From contig NC_071333.1 of assembly GCF_010183535.1 (NCBI RefSeq), forward strand, positions 12,212,587 to 12,276,586: a stretch of 64,000 nt of DNA, given 5' to 3'. The translations under genes and the position numbers were made by a program. This document shows positions 1 to 11,122 of this stretch, one piece after another; position 1 is the first letter of the stretch; each line of letters starts with the position of its first letter. The notes beneath the pieces were generated by a model that was given only the letters and a program-made list of their open reading frames with translations, had not been told where the DNA came from and did not search any database. The DNA comes from Caenorhabditis remanei. Taxonomy: Eukaryota > Nematoda > Chromadorea > Rhabditida > Rhabditidae.

Positions 1-156
1 ATTATTCTCAGCTTTTTCATACTCTTATTTCTTAGCGATTTTAGTTTTTGATTTTTTGAATTGTAGCTTGAAAGCTCTTTTTTAAGCGATGCTTCATACT
101 TTAATTTACGAATCATTGACATCCATGCACTTTTAAAAATCATGATATGATTTCAG

Positions 157-3100
157 GTTTCTGCTGATTTTCTCCGGTTAAACGGAAGTCGACAACAATT
201 CAAAAATCTTCTTTCTGCTCGGAAAAAGCTGGGTTCCCTTCCGCCTGCGTACACTAGGATCGACTATAGTCGGGAGTCATTGGATTCACACTCCGGTGAG
301 TAGTAGTCAGGTGGAGATGAGACAAAATAGGGATGTAATTGTACTTAAAAGCACTTGATACGGTAGTAACAAATGAGAAATATGTACGACCACAATAAAG
401 ATTTGGTATAAAATATGGTCAGCTGTACATATAGAATTCTACTTTTTTGAATGAGATGCTAGGTTATCAAAATTCGGTTGAGGAAGATGAAAATACTGAA
501 TGCTGTAAGTAAGTTTATTAAAACTTGATGATCCCTAGATCAAAAGATATAACATCATAATATTGAATCACTTTTCAGCTCGAGTACTCCCACAACATCA
601 TGGTCCTGTGATAACGGTGGAAGACACGGGTTCCCAATTGCGGATCAATAACATTAAACCGAGTGTGAATCAGAATCTGCTGGAGACATCATGTTCTTTT
701 GAGAAAAGTAAGATTTATCTAACAACGAGGTATTGTATTTGGAAATTCTAGGAATTTAAGTTTGAGCCCCAATTTTCCTTGAACTTTTTTCAACTGTTAC
801 AAAAAAATCAAGAACAAAAATTGAATTGTGTTAGGATAAGCTCACAAACAAACAGCTCTGAGAAAAAATATGTTCTTCACAAATTCACACGTGTGCTTCT
901 TGCCAAACCAAATGAGGGTGTGAGATTTCCTTCAAATGAGATTTCTTTCACATGTGTAATGTTTCCATTCTGTTTTCTCTATGATCAATTTGTTTGGTGT
1001 CACAACTACTCTTTTCACTAAAATATTAGTGAAATTTTGGAAATTCATCAAAAGTGCAAACTCAGTCATTCTCTCAACTACATTAATCAAGGACTCTGAT
1101 CATGAAACATCAGGTGATGATTCTTATTCATTGCTATCATCTATTATTCATACTAGAATTGTTGGGGGTCTGGGTTGACACTGAAACTAACATCATTGAG
1201 AAAATACAATTTACACTTTTGTCTGAATGCATGCAAACCAGTTTTAATTTCCGGAAGGGAAGTAGGCAGTCATATTTTTTCGATTAACAACTGAACTGAA
1301 GCTTTCGAATTTTTGAAAAAGAAACGTTTTCTATCAAAAATCCGCTATCACCATGAAACATGAGCATCGCATGCAGTCCGATTTTTGGAAGAAGCGAAAA
1401 ATATCGCAGTCAGGTAACAAGTTCTCTGAGAATTAGCTTAAAACTGAGAGAAAAGTCATTCGAAAACCAAATTTGATTTCAGCTATGGTAACACAATGTG
1501 AGAGCAATGGATCGGTGACGTCACACAATACAACTTCCGCTTTTCAACGAAATAACAGCAGGTAAACTAGAAAATGACTTCCATCTCTGGTATTGTTTTT
1601 TTTTCTCTATTTCCTCATTCTTTTTCCCATTTTCCCATGAGTTCTGCAAACACTTCCTTCTCATTTCTAATGATCATACAAGAATGTATATCCAAGTAAA
1701 TCTCGGCTTCTCAACTAAAGTTTATTCTGGTTACAGATATGGAGTCCCTATTGATAGTATTGCTGTCAAACAGGTTTATCGGGTTCGATCGGAACGTCTG
1801 ACCAATCGGTAAACTTTTGAAAGCAGCAAGTTTTTTCCAAATCGTTCTTTTTCAGAGTTCGAATCACGGATAGGTCACTTTACTTGGCTCTTTTTGGTGT
1901 CATACTAATGCTGGTTGAATCAGAAATTACTGCTGAAAGGATTTATGGTGTTTCGAAAGCACATTGGATCTCTCAATCCCTTCGAGTCGGTGTCACTTGT
2001 TCTACAATTGTTCTTCTATATCACATCATCCTATATCATTTAAATGATATTGTGGTAGGAGATAAATGGAAATGTATTAACTCTAAAACATATTTTTAGC
2101 TCGAACTGGTAGATTGTGGAGCTGATGATTGGAGAGTAGTGGTGACAACAGAACGTATCATTCAATTTTGCATTGAGTTCATTTGTTGTGCTATCTGTCC
2201 GTTACCTGGTAAGTGCAGAATACAAGTAGTAGATCAAAAAGATCAAGAACAATGTTACGTTACTAGTACAAATCGTGAATTTTTAAAATACAAAATCTAG
2301 TTTTTTGAATGAATAAATATATTTAAAAATAGAGAATTAGTGATTCATGTGTTAGAACGAACTCTTGTCCCCTAGAAAAATTGTTTTAATGAATAAGCTG
2401 ATTACAGGGAGTGGTGATATGAAATGGACATTTATCGAACCATCGTTACACAAAGATGGTACAACTGAAGGGCGAACAGTGTCAACTCGGAGTGTAGAAC
2501 TTCCAGTGGATGTTATTCTGTCCTGTTTCATGCTTTGTCGATCTTATTTGTTTGCAAGATTCATGGTTCTGCATAGCAAACAATTCCAGGTTTGAATCTT
2601 TCATACACGGAAACAAATCTAATGCCAACAATATTTTCAGGATGCATCAACGAGAACTCTTGCAGCATTGAACAGAATTCAAGTCAACTTTTCGTTTGTA
2701 ATCAAAACTTCTCTCGACCAACAACCAGTTTTGTTTCTGACCTCGTTTACTTTTATCTTCTGGATCATCATGTCCTGGATGTTTGTACAATGTGAGAGAT
2801 ATGGATTTTCCGGGAAGAACCCTCAATCAATATTGTACTCGAACTCTCTTTGGTTCATTGCAATCACATTTATGCTGAATGGGTATGGTGACATTGTGCC
2901 ACAAACTAATGCTGGAAGGTTTATTGCGATTTTTGTTGGAGTTGTGGTAGGAGGAATTGTTTCTGTTTCCACTAATCTCAAATTTTATATTTAGGGAGCT
3001 GTGATTTCCTCGATTCTTATTGCGGTCATTTCTCGGAATATCCTGCTTTCTCAAGGCCAACGTAATGTGAACAACTTCATGTACGACAGCAAATTAGCGA

Positions 3101-3633
3101 GGGAGCACAAGGAAGCTGCCGCACGGGTTCTACAACACACATGGCACATTCACAAATGTCTTCAAGGAGGGGAAGGCGGTAATCGACGACTTCGAACCTA
3201 TCAGAGAAAGTTTTTGAAAGCAATTCACAAGTGAGGAGCAAATTAAGCTATAAACTATTTCTGATAAGACGTTTCTCAGGTTCCGAGCTGTTAAAAGTGA
3301 AATGCGAGAATTTTCCGAGAACAACAGTCAGAACAACCCTCAAATGACTCGTCTTGTTACTGATATGCACACTTCTATGCAGAGATTACTGAATGTTCAA
3401 GAGGAAATGAGAATGCAAATTGAGGTAGGAAAGCGGAACTCTGTAATGACTGATATACAGTTGTTTCAGGTTTTACAACAGAGTGTCCGTAATCATTATC
3501 ATCATTCTTCTCCAAATGTTCCTCAACTCCAAGGTACATAGTACAAACTTTTAGCTTCTAATTTTCTATCAATGGTTTTCAAGGTCTTACCTCCTCTCCG
3601 GTACCATCTGAGCGCCACGACAGTCGCTCGTAA
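157..3633 (+). CDS. kcnl-3: small-conductance Ca2+-activated K+ channel, 5' end outside window
   Basis: Multi-exon gene whose upstream exons lie before base 1. Exons I can join in frame: 157-295, 579-707, 1483-1561, about 1738-1818, 1856-2061, 2100-2211, 2408-2589, 2641-2946, 2995-3230, 3280-3424, 3470-3533 and 3584-3633 (stop TAA). The exon at 1856 carries the S1-S2 region (ALFGVILMLVE), followed by CGADDWRV and then S3-S4. The exon at 2641 holds S5 and the pore with the selectivity filter GYGD at about 2884-2895. The exon at 2995 gives S6 and the start of the calmodulin-binding domain (VLQHTWHIHKC), followed by a coiled-coil tail. This order is diagnostic of SK channels, which open when bound calmodulin senses Ca2+ and hyperpolarise excitable cells. 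The paralogue name kcnl-3 rests on remembered synteny with scav-1 in C. elegans, not on alignment; another kcnl member is possible. Confidence 0.9.
1353..1413 (+). other. candidate alternative first exon of the SK channel gene
   Basis: An ATG at 1353 opens 20 codons (MKHEHRMQSDFWKKRKISQ...) and ends at a GT donor at 1414. It leaves one base in the codon, the same phase as the exon ending at 707, so both splice in frame to the exon at 1483. The long gap (708-1352) before it could hold an internal promoter giving a shorter N-terminal isoform. I infer this from phase and position only. It could also be a chance ORF. Confidence 0.45.
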
Positions 3634-3877
3634 CTACTAATCAGTGTCTTTTTTCCTAACTTTTGTTTCTTCGGTCACGTTATCTTTCATCAATATATTT
3701 TGCTCTAACCCTAATATCAACACATTCTTCCACACCCATTTCACATTGTATTTTTTTTCCTATTTTCCAAAAGTCAGTCCCGATTGAAAACAAAACATTT
3801 CGTGTATTTTTGTTTATTGTGTAAAAAGATGAAACAGAAAATTTAAATGAATATAAATTAAGTTTGAACACGTTTCT

Positions 3878-5870
3878 TCACATTTTGGTTGGGCTTGCAC
3901 TCAAGTACTGATTCCTGAAAACATTGTTTTTGTGAAGTTTAACAACTTCTAAACAATTACCACAGCTTCGTGAGGGTTGTTTGCCATTTTTTGAAATGTG
4001 GCATCATTTTTGCGACTTCTGCTTCATTTTGTGGTTGTTTCAACACATCCGACACTCTCTTTGCGAAGTTTTGAACCATCGGATGGATGTCACCTGAAAA
4101 GTCTGAAAAGATCCATGTATTTTGGAAAATCTCTCATGTTTTCTACCTGGAAGTTCGATGTAGTTTGCATTTTTCTTGATTTTCATACCAAGTGGCGGTA
4201 GATTTTCTTGGGTGTCAAAAATGAGCTCGGTTTCAGATGTTGATGGTGTTTCTGAAAGATATTCTCATAAATTAATGTTCATATTTGAACAATTACCAGC
4301 TGTTAAATCTACTGTGTAGAACATCGATGTTGTCGTAGCATCAGATTCCGATGAAGAAGCAGAAGTGGTTGGTGTGGTTTGTGTGGTTGTCACTGTTGTT
4401 GGTGTTGGATCCCGGACATAGTTGGACGACAGTGAGTTGGCAGAGGAAAACAACGTCTCCGCTGGCTTACGAATCACTGGAAGAATTACAATTATGATAA
4501 CTACCAACTAACTTGTGCGCAACCTTGCTCGAGAGTGTTTTCGAATTGAGGAAGGCTCTCTATAGTTTGACCCTCTGAATTAGTTTCATATTTAGTGAAA
4601 CAGTCCGCAGCAGTTTTCATATCTTGAGTAATTCTGGAAATTTCTCTTTAGTTTGATGAGAGGATATGTACTTTATACCGGAAAAGTTTCCCATGACCAG
4701 GAATCACATAATCCGCATAACAGATCACTTTGTTTCGACTAATTTTTCCAATAATTGGGTTCCATGCTTCTTGAAACCAGATACCTGCAGCCTCGTTGGC
4801 GTCCTCTTCGTTGTAGAACAGGTCACATGAAAAACACATCATTTGTTTGCAAAAGAAAAAGAGTGAGATTTATTTACCAGCAACTGCAATTATTCCGCAA
4901 CACGAGACATTGTGGACCATGACCGTCACATCCTGGGCTGTGTGGCCAGGGGTGTTCCAGAGCTGAACGTTCGCAGTCAGTTGCATAATATCCTTCTGAA
5001 AAGTTCAGAATTTGGAGAATTTCATGTCATAACTGATTTTTGAGACCCCTGATGTTCACAGTTATTCGAATTTGACAGTTTACAATGGACAACTTTGTTT
5101 GCACAACTGAATTAACACTAATAAAAATCCATAGTTTCCGTATTTTATTATTAGCATAATAGGATCAACGCCTACTAATAGGAAAATCGAATTTGATTGT
5201 TTCACCGAATTACTGTTTCTTACTAACCGTGTGAAGTTCTGTGGAGATGAAATTAGTGTCCGAATACTCATAACTTCCAAAAAAGTGTCTTGCGTTCGGG
5301 AAGAAATTTCCTTGTCCAAAATGATCAGGATGACCATGAGTAGTCACCACGTATTGTATTTCTCCCGGAGCGATGTTTCTCGATGCGATGCCTTTTAACA
5401 TGAGCTCTTTTGAATGCACATCCGTTGCGGAGGGTGAATCAACAACAATGTAATGGCCACCATCATATACCATGCTGACCGACGCTGTCAAGTTCATACC
5501 CTCAAACGGAAAACATCGATTAGGGAAGAAAGAAAGAAGAGGGATGTATATCTAACAAGCTTCTAATTTTGGTTTGACTCACATGCTGAACTCTTTTAAG
5601 ACTTCCTTCTACTAATTGCTGCACGTACGTTGGATTTTGTTTTTGTGCTGGCTCAATGTAGAACTGAAAAGATTTCATTTTGTTTTCAGGTTACCCACGG
5701 GGGCGACTACATATTTCCAAGATTCAAATTGTTTGACACTTGGCACTATCAAATGCAACGATAGTGATAACTATATGATATAATGATAACATGAACATTT
5801 TTATTACCTGAATCGTTCTACAGCTCACAAAACTAATGCAAACAGAAAGTAGATAGAATGAAGGTGTCAT
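3878..5870 (-). CDS. MBLAC1-like metallo-beta-lactamase-fold protein with signal peptide; one exon lacks its AG acceptor
   Basis: Exons read on the minus strand: 5870-5808 (MTPSFYLLSVCISFVSC, a signal peptide), 5664-5583, 5551-5228, 4995-4878, 4826-4679, 4633-4524, 4476-4297, about 4259-4191, 4093-3961 and a short last exon to 3878. The third exon has the metal-binding HGHPDH motif, the fourth TPGHTAQDV, the fifth GDLF (bridging Asp) and IPGHG (last His). This is the full dinuclear metal set of the hydrolase fold, in the order seen in MBLAC1/SWIP-10 relatives. A Thr/Ser-rich stretch (4300-4420) and a Lys-rich tail extend beyond the usual catalytic domain. The substrate is unknown. The intron before 4826 starts with GT but ends CAT instead of CAG (base 4827), so the fifth exon has no canonical acceptor. 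The gene may be mis-sequenced, use another site, or be decaying. The 3' end is the least certain part. Confidence 0.8.
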
Positions 5871-6033
5871 AATAAATAATTATCCGGAAAAGAAGTCCGG
5901 TCGAAAAGTTGTTCGTTAAAGAGAGAATAGTGAATGGCAACCAACGTAATCACAGGCGGCAAAAGAGGGGCTGTGCCACTTTTCTAAGGTTAAAGCTTTC
6001 TGTCGGCCTCTCTTTGTCCTACCGGCGACCGCA

Positions 6034-8561
6034 TTAGCTCGTCCGGAATACCGAACAAGCATTGTGTGCATCGTCTATGAGCATTGTCTTTGCGTCTTCA
6101 AACAATACACTGATACACATCATGCTTCTGTCCAACTCGCGCCGTTTTTTTTTGTATTTCTTCCGTGCCGCTGACCAACAACCTACTAAGCACCGAGAGC
6201 AGAAACCATAGTATTGTCGTAAAATTTGAAGAATTTTCATTATAGCGTGGAAAAAGAAAATGATAAAATACTAGAATTGGGAACTGAAATGAATTATGAA
6301 ACTTTGTGATGTTCGTCTTGGAAACAGCAGAATGATACAACAACCATGACAATTGACAGAGCGATGAGACCACCTGCAATGTTACAACAAATTCGAAACA
6401 AAGAATTGTTAACACTTACTTCCAACTCCAACTGCAACCCAGCAAATCGTGTGCACAGTGCTAACAGGTCCGAAAAGTTGAGAATTCAGCTGATCAATAG
6501 TGTTCTGGTCCATGTAGAAGGACTCGTTAACCCAAGCCAATGGATATGCTCCCGGTCTCATAACAGAAAAAGACCTAACGTGTTTGTATTGATTCACTAA
6601 CATATTGATTTGAAGACGTTTCTGTGCTTGAAGTACTGTTCCGGTGTTCTGAAACATTGTATTCTCGATCTGTGATCAGTTGAATATAAAGCATACCGGC
6701 TCAATATCCAACATAGTTTCATCATTATCATAAGTTGGTTTGAACCTTGGTACAAATCTTGAAACCATTTTATCGGCTTGATAGAAGTGCGGTTTTGACA
6801 TAATAATTGGGCCACCAGTACATCCGCTGATATCCAACAAACCACTCGGAAGACAAGCACTATGTGGTGGATACTCATATGCTCCATACTTCAGTGGAAT
6901 ACAGAATCTGCAAAACAAGACACATTTTTTGTGAAACAAATTTGACCAGATCTTTTGCTCAAACAACTGATCTACGCAACAAATATTGTTTTCTCACCCG
7001 CAATTTTCGTCCAAACTATAGTCGAATTGAGTTGGTGGCATGATGAAGCGATATCCAGTGAATCCTTTTACGGTAACCTCACGATCAAATTTGAAATGTA
7101 TTGTTCTGCAGACATCTGATACAAATGCTGGTAGAACATCCGTCTTCTTGACAAAGTTTTTGAAGAAATCTCCATCTGAAATAAAAACTGATACAGCTCT
7201 GTGAAATTCCCTTCACTCACTTGTTCCCACAATAGTCAGAGCAGATATTGGGTCTTTGCAGTATGTTTTGTTAGCAAATGGCCACCTGTTTATTTCAAGC
7301 AATTTAGGATTTTTTATTTTGATTAGATAACGGTAAATACCAACCACATTGGAGGGAGGGTGCTTCCAACACTATTGAACATTGAATCATTTGAAATACT
7401 TCTAAACGACGTCATGTATCCAGCAAGGAGAGGATCTGATTTCCCTGTTAGTACAGTGTTTATAATGTCACTGGTACCATTAAGTGGCTGAAATGATATT
7501 TTCGTGGTGTTCATATTTTTTCCTCTAATTTCTCACATTTAGTTGAATCGGAGGGTTTGGAATCGGGTTGGGTGGTGTTCCAAAAAGGAAGTGAAGCATA
7601 GCCAACGCCTGATTCACAAATTTGTCAACAAATGGAGTCTTGTAGCCGGAGAACAATAATTGATCAACGGTCTAAAAATGTTATTGTTTAATGAAAACAG
7701 GTCAGATTCAATACCACAGTTACGAACGGTCCAACGTTGAACAGACTAATAAGTGTTCCGATTTCTCCTTCGATCAAAGCCGCAAGATTTTTACAGGACT
7801 GCGCTGGATCTGGAGCATTTCTCTTCTGAAATAAAAAATGTGATATTTTATTTTTTTGAAAAAGAAGAACTGACTGTCATGATAAGTTGACAAATCTGAA
7901 CAGCTATCGGATTCTTTAATAGAGCCTCAATAGTTGAGTCAAGCGTGTCAATTCCTACTTGGAATCCCATATCAGGAATCAAAACTTTATCTTTGTACGG
8001 GTCACACCCTAAAAAATTGTTGTATTACCACTGCAAACAAACAATTAACTGTTTCACCTGGGCAAGACTTGTTGGGATTGAACACGAAGGTTTGAACTTG
8101 CCGGAACTCCATGAAATTTCCATTATCCGTAAAATTCACATGGTCCATAGTGATGATTTCACTGAGAATGTCTAAATCGTGGGCGAAATTGTTAGAAAAT
8201 GAAACTCACTCATATGCGTATGGTCCCTTTTCTCTAACATCCGGGTATAGGGCTCTGTTCATGATACCAATAGTGTTTGTGTAATCGTACACCCAATATT
8301 GCATTGTTGAAACATATTTTGAGTTTACCCAACTATCGGCAAATGAGTTCAGTGTTCCGTCATCATTCAGTCCTAATACTTTTCCCTATAAACAAATTAC
8401 CATGTGGATGAAAATGTGGAATTTCATACGTCATTAATTTGATTGTTGACAATATTCGGGAACACTCCGAGAACAATGACGAGACCAGCAACTAGGAGAA
8501 GGGCACCGATCAAAAACAGAATACCAGCAGTTACCCGACAGATGCATGTTCTGCTGGTCAT
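6034..8561 (-). CDS. scav-1: CD36-family scavenger receptor
   Basis: The start ATG at 8561 gives a short cytosolic N-terminus (MTSRTCICR) and then a long hydrophobic segment (AGILFLIGALLLVAGLVIVL), the family's N-terminal anchor. The second exon (8385 to about 8207) ends with VREKGPYAYE, the CD36 signature. About ten further exons carry the ectodomain, including the Cys-containing part at 6676-7020. The C-terminal membrane helix is split by an intron: GGLIALSIVMVV (about 6342-6377) joins in phase to YFIIFFFHAIMKI (about 6230-6266), and a basic cytosolic tail runs to the stop at 6034. CD36 proteins bind or transport lipids and lipoproteins at the cell surface or in lysosomes. The name comes from its place next to the SK channel gene, as in C. 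elegans. The last tail exon could be shorter than drawn. Confidence 0.88.
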
Positions 8562-8675
8562 TTTACCCAGTTAATCTGAAAAGAATTCGGTTATTCGGAA
8601 GTTTGAAAATGTTTGAGTTACAGACTATAAAACAGAAAACGACAAGGTGAGAGCAAATTTCTTCCAACCGGCAGG

Positions 8676-8681
8676 TTATCT
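8676..8681 (-). promoter_or_regulatory. GATA-type site (AGATAA) upstream of the CD36 gene
   Basis: The plus strand reads TTATCT, i.e. AGATAA on the coding strand of the minus-strand CD36 gene, about 115 bp before its ATG. WGATAR is the binding motif of the worm gut GATA factors (ELT-2 and relatives). Short motifs also occur by chance, so this is suggestive only. Confidence 0.3.
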
Positions 8682-8742
8682 ATATGCTCGCGAGAAAAGA
8701 GTTAATAGTCAGTCGATAGACTGCAGTTTCTGACCGAACAAC

Positions 8743-8749
8743 AGATAAG
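8743..8749 (+). promoter_or_regulatory. second GATA-type site (AGATAAG)
   Basis: A WGATAR match about 180 bp before the CD36 ATG. Two such sites in 75 bp fit an intestinal promoter, which would suit a lipid-uptake receptor. Inference only. Confidence 0.3.
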
Positions 8750-8892
8750 GCTACGCTCGCGTTGGTTTCCTCTATCAATTGCCAACTGGGACGGTGCTGA
8801 TTGGAAAGAGAGAAAGAAAGAGAGAAATGCCGGAATCACGCCGGGCGCTCACATTTTTTCTTCGATCACAAATTGGAAAGTTGTGAATAATG

Positions 8893-9225
8893 AACAAACA
8901 ACGGGTTTCAAATACTTTTCAGGCTTCTAATGTTATGATGTTTACCACAAAACACAACACTGAGGGACACTAACACCCTTGACAATACTAAAAAAAACAA
9001 AGGATCTTCACTTTTGTAGTCGAAACAGCTTTTTACTTTATGACTATCCAGAAATTAAATCAATCTAAGGCTTGAACCGAGTTCTGAGTTTATCACACTT
9101 TGCAATTAGCGTAAATACTTGTTTACTTCTGGATGAAACATTTTGGAGAAATCGGGAGTGATATATCACCATCGAAATCTTTCAAAATCATAGTCACGGC
9201 TATCCTCTATCATGACTGACGCTTG
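8893..9225. repeat. diverged duplicated segment X, copy 1
   Basis: By eye this matches 12871-13170 in the same orientation. Shared landmarks are the AGGTTTCAAATA/GGGTTTCAAATA start, AATGTTATGAT, CTTTTGTAGTCGAAACAGC, GAAACATTTTGG and CACGGATATCCT/CACGGCTATCCT. The two copies differ by many substitutions and small indels. The rest of the 8562-9552 interval holds only AT-rich DNA, GA runs near 8800-8830 and the promoter of the next gene. Confidence 0.7.
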
Positions 9226-9497
9226 AACACCCCTCATATGCACAAAAACATGTCCGTATTCTCTTATTATTCTCCACGCAAAAGATGACTGGACCCGTCT
9301 GGCTGTTATTCAACGACGGAATACAGTATGCCTTATTATTCCCACTGTGTTTTGAAGACGGGTAAAGACAGTATTTTCAAAAAAATCTGTCGCACTTTGT
9401 GTTTTTCACTGAATTGTTTTCGATGGATTTGGGAGAAAGCACTCAGCGACGTCTACAGTAGGCTCCCTGAAGAATCTATTGTGACAGTCTCCAACAG

Positions 9498-9505
9498 TAT
9501 AAATA
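9498..9505 (+). promoter_or_regulatory. TATA box (TATAAATA)
   Basis: A perfect TATAAATA 48 bp before the ATG at 9553, at a plausible distance from a start site near 9530. A strong TATA box suggests a regulated, possibly inducible promoter for the orphan gene that follows. Confidence 0.45.
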
Positions 9506-9552
9506 GGAGAGATCTCCAAATTTAGTTCATTTCTTCATTTTCATCTTGTTAA

Positions 9553-10189
9553 ATGGGCGGCTATTTTTCCAAACTTGAAAAATCTCCATCAAAGGGCGTA
9601 TCTGATGTTCCCAAGATTCTCATTAATGATACCCCGATTGAGAATGCAGCTGAAAGCTTCAAAACCGGTGAAAAATTGGTGAGTATAACTTTTACAACTA
9701 TTAAACTATTTATTGTAATTTTCCAGATCAAACCTGATCCTGATCACCGTGGTAAATGGATTCAATGTGATGGAACTTATGAAGAGATGAGTGCCGAATC
9801 TGGAAAAATGATTGCAACATTCAACCTTTTGCAGTCGTGCTATAACTGCATCCCACTGCTAAAAAATTACCTTTGTGAAGTAATTTTTGTATTTTTTGTT
9901 TGGATTTCATCACATTTGAACATTTCAGGATTTGATCAGCTTCACCTTTTCTCTTGCAAACATGTGGAAAACTTACTTCGTGAGAAACGGTTGGGGTGAA
10001 AACGGTACAAATGGAGAAGCTGAAATCGTTGAAATAGGATACGGTAGACTCTTCATGATTCGTGGTGAAATCGAAAACATGCAACAAAATAAACTTCAAG
10101 ATTTCCAACGCCGAGAACTAGTACTCAAAACTTGGATTTACGAAGTTTCGGACGCCATTCAGCTTTTGAAACTCCGCATCGATGTTTAA
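9553..10189 (+). CDS. orphan small protein with N-myristoylation start
   Basis: Three exons, 9553-9678, 9727-9879 and 9929-10189, all phase 0 with good GT/AG sites, encode 179 residues. The N-terminus MGGYFSK fits the glycine-2 myristoylation pattern with Ser at position 6 and a following Lys, so membrane attachment is likely. No domain is recognised. The middle part has a Cys-containing hydrophobic stretch (LQSCYNCIPLLKNYLC), and the C-terminus is charged and probably helical (GEIENMQQNKLQDFQRRELVLK). The gene lies between duplicated segment X copy 1 and a decayed F-box gene, yet the second copy of that duplication has no equivalent, so it was inserted here or lost there. The reading frame is clean and looks functional. 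Confidence 0.75.
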
Positions 10190-11122
10190 TGTCTTTTACT
10201 CGATTGTTGTTTTCAACAAAGATGAATATTTCCAACATCGTTCAGCTAAAGCAGTGACAAGATTAAATTTTTTTTTCAGTTTTTTACAGTGTTATTCTTT
10301 ATGATTTCATGTGTAAATTTGAGATTTCCACCTGTCTACAGACAGGCTATTTACAATTTAGCACATTGCTTAGCTTAGATGAAAATACAGATTACACTTC
10401 TTCACTCTCCAGCAAGGCTGTTTAATCATAGTAATTTAAAATACTCTGACAAAAAAACTTTCATAGACAATCAATCGTTACATTATAATTTGCTTGATAA
10501 ATTGAATAATTCTACACTCGAACCTCCTAAAAACGAAAATGACCATTAAAACACTTACACGTCCTATAAAATACTTAGACTTCCTGATCACTAAAAAAGA
10601 AGGAGTTTACTCTGAGAGGGAAGTAGTGATAACCTATAAACAAAAACACCACAGAGCTTGCTTTGGCATTTTTTTGAACTCAGCACCCTGGAAATAGCAA
10701 ATTTTTCAAAACAGAGACAATCAGAAACTTGTTCACAATTTCTCCCAAAATTTTGAATAAGCTCCTGGATGATTTTGTTTTGAGGTACGCTCTTCTCCCT
10801 GGGTGCCGAGTCTAAGAACAATGGCAGCCCAAGCTCTTGGTTTTTTTTTTTTAGTTTTTGAGACGTGTGAACATCGTTTGGGACGTCTTATAATTTCTGA
10901 GTACCTTGGAACCTCAAAGGACGTTTTCATAATTTAAAAGACGTCTGAATTGGAATAGAGCCGATTTTTTATAACTAAATAAATTGTTCTATAATCACGA
11001 TCAATTTTCATTTTCGAATCTTTTATAAGAATGTGTTTATTGATTGGAAATATCGAATATTTTTCAGTATTTACGCCAGTAACCAAAACCAATTCACCGA
11101 CAATCATAAAGTTGGTGTTAGA
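10190..11122. other. intergenic, with a fragment of the ACGTCT repeat family
   Basis: No gene is supported. Around 10860-10965 the DNA holds GGGACGTCTTATAA, AAAGGACGTTTT, AAAGACGTCTGAA and TTGGAATAGAGCC, a short diverged piece of the family seen better at 12230-12690 and 15481-16200. A further trace (GTGACGTTGAG...GACATCTAAATTAGAATA) lies at 13383-13425. The remainder is AT-rich. Confidence 0.5.

Noticed and set aside
1850..1866. GTTCGAATC resembling a tRNA T-arm
   Set aside because: It lies at the start of an SK channel exon and no acceptor stem or other arms surround it.
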